Origin: MVRV01 sp964646755
Lineage (GTDB): Bacteria > Desulfobacterota > Syntrophia > Syntrophales > Smithellaceae
NCBI GenBank assembly: GCA_964646755.1
Contig: CAZYIE010000063.1
Coordinates: 1 to 8,760, forward strand
Length of the DNA: 8,760 nucleotides
Direction: 5' to 3'
The notes under the pieces are model-generated. The model was not told the DNA's origin. It worked only from the letters and a program-made list of their open reading frames with translations, and ran no database searches. Position 1 is the first letter of the stretch, and each line of letters begins with the position of its first letter. Shown here in pieces: positions 1-5,058 of the stretch. Made by a program: the position numbers and the translations under genes.

Positions 1-33
1 ACGGAGCGCTAGACGCTCCTCGCAATGACAGGA
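1..33. repeat. Right half of an interspersed hairpin repeat (cut by window edge)
   Basis: Positions 1-33 are identical to 1406-1438, the right arm of the hairpin repeat at 1350-1433, including the CTCGCAATGA end. The left arm would lie before the window. The identity with the second copy continues to position 45 (1-45 equals 1406-1450), past the hairpin and through the GGAGGT ribosome-binding sequence of the DUF3592 gene that follows. Confidence 0.75.
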
Positions 34-234
34 GCATTGGAGGTATCGAAATTGAAGGTTTCATTCTCAAGTATTATTGTCGGATTTATCAGTGTGGGCA
101 TCGGATGCTTTTTTCTGGCCGGCACCTGGGGAGCCTATTTAGACCATAGCCGTGTACAGGGCTGGTTCAATCAGCATAAGACTACTTGCCGCTCATCTGC
201 CGGGATGCAGCGTAGCGGAATCTCGTTCAGTTGA
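25..234 (+). pseudogene. Truncated DUF3592 family membrane protein (N-terminal fragment)
   Basis: The first roughly 45 codons match the start of the intact DUF3592 gene at 1457-1909: a short leader, one transmembrane segment (IIVGFISVGIGCFFLAGTWG) and the juxtamembrane DH-RVQ sequence. Similarity stops at about position 160. The remaining codons to the stop at 232-234 run antisense through the 3' end of the neighbouring antitoxin gene and are not native. The extracytoplasmic beta domain and second transmembrane segment are missing. The likely original start is the TTG at 52, seven bases after GGAGGT, not the ATG at 25, which lies inside the repeat. Over 46-159 the copy differs from its relative at 23 of 114 bases by my count, but at only 6 of 38 residues. 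So it diverged under coding constraint before it was cut. Confidence 0.75.
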
Positions 235-402
235 AGCAAATTTGTCGGTTTTTTTGCGGGAATTAGGTCGTATAATCTGCGCGCCGATCGTGATCTGCTT
301 CTTTCGTAAGTCTTCAAAAATAGCGTGGACATCAAAATTGAAGCGTGCCGATAGCTCCTTTCTTATTTCTCTAACTTCTTTAACTATTGGATCATCCCAC
401 AT
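193..402 (-). CDS. Small antitoxin paired with the PIN-domain toxin
   Basis: A 69-residue, charged, soluble protein. Its start (MWDDPIVKEVREIRKEL...ARFNFDVHAIFEDLRKKQ) matches the short antitoxin-like proteins usually encoded next to VapC toxins of the YLETT type. In that family it should bind and neutralise the toxin, and the pair usually represses its own promoter. The ATG (402-400) lies two bases after the toxin stop (407-405), so the two are probably translationally coupled. Toxin-first order is the reverse of classical vapBC but is usual for this subfamily. The C-terminal tail (KTDKFASTERD...HPGR) is not recognisable, and the stop lies about 30 bp from the breakpoint of the truncated DUF3592 copy, so the last residues may derive from the junction. 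The family assignment is by recognition of the N-terminal pattern only. Confidence 0.75.
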   Translation of the reverse strand: MWDDPIVKEVREIRKELSARFNFDVHAIFEDLRKKQITIGAQIIRPNSRKKTDKFASTERDSATLHPGR

Positions 403-404
403 GA

Positions 405-875
405 CTATTCCCCCATTAATTCTTCAGGCGTACAAATGACCGGCATATTGTAACCGTGCCTGTTGCATATAACTGATATTCTGCGAATTATTTGTGCATT
501 TGCCAAATGTTTGCAATTCCACGTTAAGAGATAATCTATATCGCTAACCGCAGCAACGGCAATATGCGCCGCATCCCGCACTTCTTGTGGCGGAATAGCC
601 CCTTCAGTCAGAATCAGCTTCGTCAACTCTTCGGCTTCTTTGGTCACATCAAGAACGGCGAATTTGCTTATTATTTCCATCCTTTTCTTTGCGATCTCCT
701 GATTTCCTGCAGAAACCTCATCAATGACAACCTGGGAAACACAGCACTCGAATTCATGACGTCTATTAGTCCACCAATCTTCCGTTGTCTGCTGATGTGC
801 CGCTACAAGAAGATCGGTGCTTGGTCGAGCTATAAGATAGCTAATGATCGTTGTTTCGAGATATACTGACTCCAT
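405..875 (-). CDS. Type II toxin-antitoxin system PIN-domain toxin (VapC-like)
   Basis: A 156-residue PIN-domain protein, full length for the family. PIN toxins are Mg2+-dependent ribonucleases that cleave RNA (tRNA or rRNA in studied VapCs) and block translation. Visible acidic residues are E7 in VYLETTIISYL (this subfamily often has Glu where other VapCs have Asp), D52/E53 in QVVIDEVSAG, D101 in EVRDAAHIAVAA and D114 in DIDYLLTWNCKHLAN. The C-terminal PVICTPEELM is also typical of the group. The ATG at 875 follows a GAGAG sequence by about 8 bases. It is first in a two-gene operon with the antitoxin at 402-193. The acidic residues and length look intact, so it should be functional. The natural RNA target cannot be read from sequence. 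Confidence 0.88.
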   Translation of the reverse strand: MESVYLETTIISYLIARPSTDLLVAAHQQTTEDWWTNRRHEFECCVSQVVIDEVSAGNQEIAKKRMEIISKFAVLDVTKEAEELTKLILTEGAIPPQEVRDAAHIAVAAVSDIDYLLTWNCKHLANAQIIRRISVICNRHGYNMPVICTPEELMGE

Positions 876-899
876 AGGTATATTCTCTCACATTGGTCT

Positions 900-937
900 G
901 TTTAAATCAACAGGCAATGACTTTTGTCATTTTAAAC
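900..937. promoter_or_regulatory. Nested inverted repeat upstream of the PIN toxin operon
   Basis: GTTTAAA (900-906) pairs with TTTAAAC (931-937). Inside it, AATGAC (916-921) pairs with GTCATT (926-931) around a TTTT loop. It lies about 25 bp upstream of the toxin ATG, where a toxin-antitoxin operator would be expected. No convincing -35/-10 pair was found. The rest of 876-1096 is AT-rich, with no coding sequence that I can see. Confidence 0.3.
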
Positions 938-1096
938 AAAAAAACTTCACTCGTTATTGAACTGCTTTGGTGTTCCTGGTTTTTTTACTTTTCCACAAGT
1001 GATTTCCCCTTTCGATAAAAACCGCGGCACAAATTTCTTGCTTTTTCCAGAGGAAACCTTTAAAAAAATCAGCGATGATCAGGGATAATAATTTAC

Positions 1097-1228
1097 ATGA
1101 TTAAAGTTGCCATTGAAGATTTGGAAAAAAACATTCCTTTTATAGTTAAACATATTGAAGCTGGCGATCATTTTCTCATTTTGAAAGGGCAAAAGCCGAC
1201 GAAGCAATCCCATACTCCTAATTGTTGA
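1097..1228 (+). pseudogene. Truncated Phd/YefM-type antitoxin
   Basis: ATG at 1097 opens a 43-codon frame starting MIKVAIEDLEKNIPFIVKHI and continuing EAGDHFLILKGQKP. This is the usual beginning of Phd/YefM-like antitoxins: an N-terminal DNA-binding segment with a '..A.....F..ll..ieaGe.fiI...gkP' pattern. After GQKP (about codon 34) the frame enters the inverted repeat starting at 1198, and the last nine codons and TGA are encoded by the repeat. The C-terminal toxin-binding part is missing, and I see no continuation beyond the other end of the element at 2013, nor a cognate toxin. The repeat or its element therefore ended this gene. The original protein was probably about 75-90 residues, from family knowledge. 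A weak AGGGA lies about 11 bases before the ATG. Confidence 0.6.
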
Positions 1229-1252
1229 ACAAGGGGTTGCAACCCCTTGTTC
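1198..1252 (+). repeat. Left 55-bp inverted repeat of the DUF3592 unit
   Basis: It starts GACGAAGCAATCCC and ends in a perfect 26-bp palindrome at 1227-1252 with core GGGGTTGCAACCCC. It matches the reverse complement of 1959-2013 at 50 of 55 positions by direct comparison. It interrupts the phd-type antitoxin frame. Confidence 0.8.
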
Positions 1253-1349
1253 TTCTGTCCAAGTTGCAACCACCACTGAAGGGTGGCGAGACCACTTGTT
1301 CTGGTTATATTGCCACGGCGAGGCGCTCCTCCTAAGAAACATAAACGGG
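1253..1349. repeat. Degenerate repeat tract between the left inverted repeat and the hairpin repeat
   Basis: It contains a small hairpin, CCACC-ACTGAAG-GGTGG, and a partial ATTGCCACGGCGAGG/GCGCTCCTCC unit near 1309-1332 that resembles the right arm of the 1350-1433 hairpin. It looks like eroded copies of the same interspersed repeats. No gene is seen; minus-strand open frames here cross repeats and encode nothing recognisable. Confidence 0.4.
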
Positions 1350-1433
1350 TCATTGCGAGCAGCGCGAAGCAATCCCCTGATCATTCGATAAGCCATGAGA
1401 TTGCCACGGAGCGCTAGACGCTCCTCGCAATGA
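1350..1433. repeat. Interspersed hairpin repeat (TCATTGCGAG...CTCGCAATGA)
   Basis: The outer arms TCATTGCGAG (1350-1359) and CTCGCAATGA (1424-1433) are perfect inverted repeats. The inner GCAATC (1369-1374) and GATTGC (1399-1404) also pair, giving a long imperfect hairpin. The GAAGCAATCCC motif in the left arm is shared with the 55-bp repeats. Such 'cgaagcaatccc / attgcgagg' elements are common interspersed repeats in Desulfobacterota-type genomes (from recall, not checked). A second copy's right arm is at 1-33. The upstream ATG (1430) of the DUF3592 gene lies within the right arm. Confidence 0.75.
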
Positions 1434-1456
1434 CAGGAGCATTGGAGGTAGAGAAA

Positions 1457-1909
1457 TTGAAAATTTCCTTTTCCGGAATTATTGTCGGATTGATCAGTGT
1501 GGGCGTAGGCTGTTTCTTTCTGGCCGGCACTTGGGGAGCATATCTGGACCATAAACGGGTCCAGGACTATAGCGGGCAGGCCGTAGGTCACATAACGAAA
1601 AAGCATTTTCAGTCGGCAGGAGACGGCGGTGGAAATTACTCTCTGGAATATTGGTTTGTGCCTTCTACGGGTGGTAAAATCAGCGCCGGCAGCGGTATCT
1701 CCAAGCAGCAGTGGGATACCTTAAAAGTTGGTGATACTTTAGAAATAAGGTACGATAAGTCCAATCCCCAGCGCAGCATTCCCCTGTATGGACGTAGTCC
1801 ATCGCTTGTTTTGGCTTTTTTTATGCTGGTTCTGGGGGCTGTGTTTATAGCTTTTGGAGTTTCGCGATGCCTCGCGAGTTTCTCATCAATCAAGAAATGT
1901 CAAAAATGA
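1457..1909 (+). CDS. DUF3592 family membrane protein
   Basis: About 150 residues from the TTG at 1457. A first transmembrane segment (about residues 7-29) is followed by a soluble, beta-rich domain (about 38-108) with the DUF3592 pattern: a conserved YSLEYWFVP, then GSGISKQQWDTLKVGDTLEIRYD, then NP..S. A second transmembrane segment (about 115-137) precedes a short basic tail. That is the normal DUF3592 layout; the family's function is not established. Start choice: GGAGGT at 1444-1449 is ideally placed for TTG 1457, whereas the in-frame ATG at 1430 has no ribosome-binding site and is inside the hairpin repeat. A longer form (1430-1909, 159 residues) is the alternative. The gene is the only coding sequence inside the 55-bp inverted repeats, and the 1-160 fragment is its diverged relative. 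No operon partner is apparent. Confidence 0.75.
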   Translation: MKISFSGIIVGLISVGVGCFFLAGTWGAYLDHKRVQDYSGQAVGHITKKHFQSAGDGGGNYSLEYWFVPSTGGKISAGSGISKQQWDTLKVGDTLEIRYDKSNPQRSIPLYGRSPSLVLAFFMLVLGAVFIAFGVSRCLASFSSIKKCQK

Positions 1910-1958
1910 CAGGGTATCGTTGACATGAAACCAGTTTTAACAGAACAAGGGTTGGTTG

Positions 1959-2013
1959 GAACAAGAGGTTGCAACCCCTTGTTCAGCAATGAGGAGCAGG
2001 GGATTGCTTCGTC
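1959..2013 (-). repeat. Right 55-bp inverted repeat of the DUF3592 unit
   Basis: The reverse complement matches 1198-1252 at 50 of 55 positions. The inner palindrome (1959-1984) has one mismatch and the outer end reads GATTGCTTCGTC. It lies about 50 bp after the DUF3592 stop. The downstream stretch 2014-2057 holds no recognisable continuation of the interrupted antitoxin. Confidence 0.8.
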
Positions 2014-2057
2014 ACCCTTTGGCCTCTTCGCAAGGACACGACTGAACAGGTTCTCCA

Positions 2058-2426
2058 CTACACCGCTATCTCCAGCAATATCTTATCATAAGTAACTTGG
2101 GGAGATATTTCCTTGCTGGTCTCCTTTTTTGTATCGATAAGTCCTGCCTGTTCCAAAAAACGGACATCAGCCGAGACGTTCTTGATGTCTCTTTGCAGAA
2201 TCCTGGCCAGATGGTTTATAGAAGAGGGATGTTCCGTTTTAATCGCATGGAGAAGCTCAAGTCTTTTCTGCGTCAATGCCTTGCGTAATGCCTGGATATT
2301 TGTAAAGTACACACCTCGTTCATGCTTCACTTTATTGCCCGCTTCAATAGATCCGGCGACATCCGCAAATTCGTTCAGCATCGTTTTCACATCCTTTATG
2401 CCGATCTTCACTTTTCTGATTTTCAT
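2058..2426 (-). CDS. tumA: Winged-HTH antitoxin of a TumE/TumA toxin-antitoxin system
   Basis: About 122 residues. It has an N-terminal strand-rich part (MKIRKVKIGIKDVKTMLNEF...), a conserved central 'GVYFTNIQALRKALTQKRLELL' region, a winged helix (roughly SSINHLARILQRDIKNVSADVRFLEQAGLID) and a C-terminal beta segment (PQVTYDKILLEIAV). This is the HVO_A0114-type DNA-binding family that accompanies TumE-like toxins. It is expected to neutralise the toxin and repress the shared promoter. It overlaps the toxin stop. Of two tandem ATGs (2429 and 2426), the second is better placed, five bases after AGGGGG, and the first would add one Met. The family assignment rests on pattern recognition. A 39-bp relic of a similar gene lies at 4632-4670. 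Confidence 0.8.
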   Translation of the reverse strand: MKIRKVKIGIKDVKTMLNEFADVAGSIEAGNKVKHERGVYFTNIQALRKALTQKRLELLHAIKTEHPSSINHLARILQRDIKNVSADVRFLEQAGLIDTKKETSKEISPQVTYDKILLEIAV

Positions 2427-2710
2427 CATTTCCCCCTATTGTATGAAACGATAGCGTCATAAAAATCATCTATCAGTTGTCCTATGTCTGTAAAGGCATA
2501 TGGTTCGGTGCTTTTCCCAAAATGCCGGTGATCGCCTTTTCGTTCCGCATTGTCGTAACCGATTACCCGTTTTGCATTCGCGATGTAAACCAGCGAATAT
2601 TTATACCCATGGGGTTTGTCTGGTGATTTCTTAACTTCCCACAGTTTAATCTCAACCGTATTACCGAACTCGTCTATAGCCTTGTTATGAATAATAAGTT
2701 TGGCTTTCAT
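2426..2710 (-). CDS. tumE: TumE family toxin (DUF6516-like)
   Basis: A 94-residue protein with the family signature: an N-terminal beta region (KAKLIIHNKAIDEFGNTVEIKLWEV), HGYKYSLVYI, RVIGYDNAERKGDHRHFG (about 48-65), EPYAFTDIGQLIDDF (about 69-83). Full length for the family. TumE-like proteins are small toxins encoded just upstream of a wHTH antitoxin, and their biochemical target is poorly defined. It is first in a two-gene operon whose stop overlaps the start of tumA (ATGA/TGATG overlap). No Shine-Dalgarno precedes the ATG (2710-2708), and the predicted transcription start is only about two bases upstream, so a leaderless message is likely. All family motifs appear present. Confidence 0.85.
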   Translation of the reverse strand: MKAKLIIHNKAIDEFGNTVEIKLWEVKKSPDKPHGYKYSLVYIANAKRVIGYDNAERKGDHRHFGKSTEPYAFTDIGQLIDDFYDAIVSYNRGK

Positions 2711-2713
2711 GAT

Positions 2714-2748
2714 GGTATATTATACCAGTAGTGGGGAGATTGTCAATC
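2714..2748 (-). promoter_or_regulatory. tumE-tumA promoter with two palindromic operators
   Basis: On the minus strand a perfect -35 TTGACA (2746-2741) and a perfect -10 TATAAT (2724-2719) are separated by 16 bp. The -10 lies in the odd palindrome GGTATA-T-TATACC (2714-2726) and the -35 in GATTG-T-CAATC (2738-2748). Their centres are 23 bp apart, about two helical turns, a plausible arrangement for autoregulation by the TumA repressor. Predicted transcription start about 2712, next to the ATG at 2710. Confidence 0.75.
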
Positions 2749-2767
2749 ATTTTCGGCAATCTGAAAA

Positions 2768-2821
2768 ATGGAAAAGCATGCTGACGCGGACGATTTGGAT
2801 AATGACGGCATTTGGGACTTT
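2768..2821 (+). pseudogene. Possible remnant of a thrombospondin type 3-like calcium-binding repeat
   Basis: In one plus-strand frame this reads MEKHADADDLDNDGIWDFLR. The D.DDLDNDGI.D core resembles TSP3/EF-hand-like calcium-binding repeats. The frame then runs antisense into the glycosyltransferase gene and stops, so there is no complete protein. Only about 12 informative residues support this, so chance cannot be excluded. Otherwise 2749-2821 contains nothing recognisable. Confidence 0.2.
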
Positions 2822-4486
2822 TTACGAGTCCGTCAATACTCTATATATCCCGTAACCATTTTTATTGTATATCATTTCAGTTGTTTTGTTGAGACGCTGG
2901 ATCAATAATTTAACTGTATCCGTAGAATAGTTGTTCTGCAGAAATTCATTTAATAAATCAATTCGTACAAGGAAATGAGTGCACCCCAGAGATTTAAGGT
3001 GGTTTTGAAATGTTTTATCATCGTTTCTGGCCGCCGCAAGCCGGCGAATAACATCCATTCCGAAAGTTGGATCATCTTCGTATGATCTCTCCAGATAATA
3101 CCCGCGTGCAGTTACAAAAAGCGGTCTGATTCTGGCACTTTCCGGTGTAAACTTGTTGATGTATTTTATGGGCGGGTAGCTATGATCATGACGCGAAAGA
3201 AAATCATCTTTAGATTCTTTGCTTAAAATGTAGTTCATGGGGCTTATGTTCTGATAATAATTTTTTATGTAAAAGCCATTCTTGCTCATGATGACAATAA
3301 AAATAAAAAGAACTACTATCGCTAAAACGCTTTTCAATCGAATGGAAAGGTTCTTTGTCCAGTTCAAGATGTTTATCAAACCCATAACTGTCAGGATAGA
3401 TAGAATTGGGACAGCGGGTAAAATATAACGTATCCTTATTTGATCAAGGAAAAAAGCCATAAGAATGAAGAAGACCGCAAAAGACATAAAAAACAGCTTG
3501 TCACGGTAGAACGATTTGTTCATAAACACAAAAGGCGGTAGGATGATTAAAATAGGATTCAAAACGCCATCGAAATAGCGGAAACTGTCATCCTGCCCCT
3601 GGAAAAAAAACCGGATTGGAAGGAGCAATGTTTCCCAAAAGCTCTCTCCATACATTATTTCCCGTATCTGAAAGATGCCACTGTAACTATCACCGGAAAC
3701 TACAGAATAAGCGCCATCCGGCGCCGGAATGCTGTTTATGTTGAATAATCCATTAAATAGAGGATATAAAGGATTACCTGTAAGAATAATATTTTTAATA
3801 AGCCAAGGAGAAAACACAAAAAGAGAAATAAGAAAAAAGATTATGCCGCACCGAATAGCTTTCCATTGCAGCCCCGTATCCTTGGAATAGACATATACTA
3901 TGGTTAATGAAAGAAAAAACCAGGCAATCAAAGCATTATATTTTGTTCCCAAAGCCATGCCCATGGCGAGGGACGAAAGAAATAACCATTTAAATTCTTT
4001 GAATTCGCCATCACGATAGCGAATAAACGCCAGAATGCTGGCAGTCGTAAAAAATGCCAAGCCAAGATCAACATAGGCCATTGTTGATAAACGGATTACC
4101 ATCGGTGTGCTTAAAAAAATTAGAGCTCCTAATAATCCGGCAATCCGTCCTAATCTATTGTTAAGATAGTTATATATCAACCATGCCGTCCCGATCCCAA
4201 AGCTCATGTGGATGAAATTGGGAATGATGTCATTATGAAAATAGAGAGGGATGAGGTAGAGCAGGTCGACGGTCATGGGATAATAAGAGAATTCCGCCCA
4301 TTTAATATCATAGAAGCCGCCATTAATCAGCCATAGCTTGGGAATGGCCAGATGGTGGATAAGAGCATCACGAGCAATGGGTGGCGTCAGGCCTAATATT
4401 ATTTCCACAATAATTATTAGAAAAATTGCGATACAGAGAAGATAAGTAAAAACGGTTTGAAATTTATCGATTTTATTAGTTTTCAT
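2822..4486 (-). CDS. GT39/ArnT-like polytopic membrane glycosyltransferase
   Basis: About 554 residues from ATG 4486. Roughly a dozen hydrophobic segments occupy residues 10-420. After the first comes a periplasmic-loop motif, PPIARDALIHHLAIPKLW (about 35-52). The acidic residue here (D40) sits where lipid-linked-sugar glycosyltransferases of the GT39/ArnT type keep their catalytic Asp. A soluble C-terminal domain (about 420-554) is followed by TAA. Such enzymes use polyprenyl-phosphate sugars to glycosylate lipids, proteins or polysaccharides on the outer face of the inner membrane; donor and acceptor cannot be inferred here. Start choice: GTG 4528 and ATG 4519 give N-terminal extensions with little family character. 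None of the starts has a clear ribosome-binding site. A TTGACA lies at 4524-4519 without a good -10. It stands alone, not in a polysaccharide cluster. Confidence 0.75.
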   Translation of the reverse strand: MKTNKIDKFQTVFTYLLCIAIFLIIIVEIILGLTPPIARDALIHHLAIPKLWLINGGFYDIKWAEFSYYPMTVDLLYLIPLYFHNDIIPNFIHMSFGIGTAWLIYNYLNNRLGRIAGLLGALIFLSTPMVIRLSTMAYVDLGLAFFTTASILAFIRYRDGEFKEFKWLFLSSLAMGMALGTKYNALIAWFFLSLTIVYVYSKDTGLQWKAIRCGIIFFLISLFVFSPWLIKNIILTGNPLYPLFNGLFNINSIPAPDGAYSVVSGDSYSGIFQIREIMYGESFWETLLLPIRFFFQGQDDSFRYFDGVLNPILIILPPFVFMNKSFYRDKLFFMSFAVFFILMAFFLDQIRIRYILPAVPILSILTVMGLINILNWTKNLSIRLKSVLAIVVLFIFIVIMSKNGFYIKNYYQNISPMNYILSKESKDDFLSRHDHSYPPIKYINKFTPESARIRPLFVTARGYYLERSYEDDPTFGMDVIRRLAAARNDDKTFQNHLKSLGCTHFLVRIDLLNEFLQNNYSTDTVKLLIQRLNKTTEMIYNKNGYGIYRVLTDS

Positions 4487-4555
4487 AGGTTTGAAGATGT
4501 AACAAGATGAGCACCTCATGTCAAACACAATGTTAACCAGAATCCCTATTTTCTT

Positions 4556-4609
4556 GACAGCGAGCGGCTGGATTTTTTCGTCAACAAGGAAGGTCGCGTA
4601 AAACTCATT
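4556..4609 (+). pseudogene. AbrB/MazE-type antitoxin remnant (C-terminal part of the DNA-binding domain)
   Basis: Plus-strand frame: DSERLDFFVNKEGRVKLI. This resembles the second half of a SpoVT/AbrB swapped-hairpin domain, where the usual pattern is G-D-R-h-D-F-h-h-x-x-x-G-R-V-h-L. No first half precedes it (the frame reads NQNPYFL upstream), and a C-rich tract follows. I take it as a fragment of another toxin-antitoxin gene. Short, so moderate to low confidence. Confidence 0.35.
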
Positions 4610-4964
4610 CTTTTCCCTCCCCCCCCCACCCTATCGATAAGTTCTGCCTGTTCCCCCAAACGGACATCAGTTTCAAAGCAAATCCTATCCTCGGATGTTC
4701 AGCAAGAGCTCCACGCAGGTTCAATCGTGCTGAGTTGAGTTGATAAATCACCAGTTGTTCAAGATTTACCTTTTCTCCAGCGGTTATGTTTTTTCGTTCG
4801 TCCGTGGGATCAGGATCCGCATCCTTGAATCTCTCTTCCATCCAGAGGGAATACAGCAAGTAAAAAATATTCGGTTTCCAGTTCATCGTCGTGCGGGGTG
4901 GATCAGAAAAGCCTGGAGAGAATTTGAACCATATCTTCCTAAAATTCTGAAAGCTGTTACACAT
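4605..4964 (-). other. Unassigned open frame in a gene-poor stretch (4487-5058)
   Basis: An open frame of 119 codons (ATG at 4964, no ribosome-binding site) includes a hydrophilic stretch, DADPDPTDERKNITAGEKVN, then LEQLVIYQLNSARLNLRGALAEHPRIGFAL. That part looks protein-like but matches nothing I recognise. Its last 30 codons run out of frame through the tumA-like relic and a poly-C tract, so even if part of it was once a gene, the 3' end is not native. A plus-strand open frame (4740-5018) overlaps it and is equally unconvincing. I regard the stretch as decayed or recombined DNA. A small TCTCC-GAAA-GGAGA hairpin at 5023-5036 lacks a T-tract and is not called a terminator. Confidence 0.25.
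4632..4670 (-). pseudogene. 39-bp relic of a tumA-like antitoxin gene
   Basis: It matches 2132-2170 inside tumA at 35 of 39 positions. In the tumA frame it reads DVRLGEQAELID, against DVRFLEQAGLID in the intact protein, which is the end of the winged helix. Similarity stops abruptly on both sides. The flank towards lower coordinates is a C-rich tract (4617-4630). Confidence 0.6.
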
Positions 4965-5058
4965 GCTGCTGCCGGATTTCGAGGAGCGCAGGCAAAGTTG
5001 AAGCTATATGCCGATTGAATCCTCTCCGAAAGGAGATGGGAAAATATTATAGGAGAGA

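Larger units (their letters stand above)
1198..2013 (+). mobile_element. Candidate non-autonomous mobile unit carrying a DUF3592 gene
   Basis: An 816-bp segment bounded by 55-bp inverted repeats (50/55 match) that each pair a GACGAAGCAATCCC outer end with a 26-bp inner palindrome. It contains a second hairpin repeat (1350-1433) and one intact gene, DUF3592 (1457-1909). The left end truncates a phd-like antitoxin, so this is an insertion or recombination junction. There is no transposase and I could not identify a target-site duplication. It could be a mobilised passenger unit, or two copies of a BIME-like repeat that happen to flank a gene in opposite orientation. Confidence 0.4.

Noticed and set aside
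1340..1561. 12-base match CATAAACGGGTC at 1340-1351 and 1550-1561
   Set aside because: A match of this length is expected by chance in a window this size, and neither flank is shared.
1079..1606. Long minus-strand open frame (175 codons) across the repeats
   Set aside because: It crosses the inverted repeat, hairpin repeat and the antisense of the DUF3592 gene. The translation (RLALRGN, GLLRAARND...) is the usual artefact of such repeats.
1..2013. Repeats considered as a CRISPR array
   Set aside because: The units are unequal in length and spacing, occur in inverted as well as direct orientation, have genes between them, and there are no regular spacers or cas genes.
4740..5018. Plus-strand open frame of 92 codons
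   Set aside because: It has no ribosome-binding site and no recognisable motif, and it overlaps another unsupported frame in a decayed stretch.
5019..5045. Rho-independent terminator after the methyltransferase gene
   Set aside because: The TCTCC-GAAA-GGAGA hairpin is only five base pairs and has no T-tract on the minus strand.
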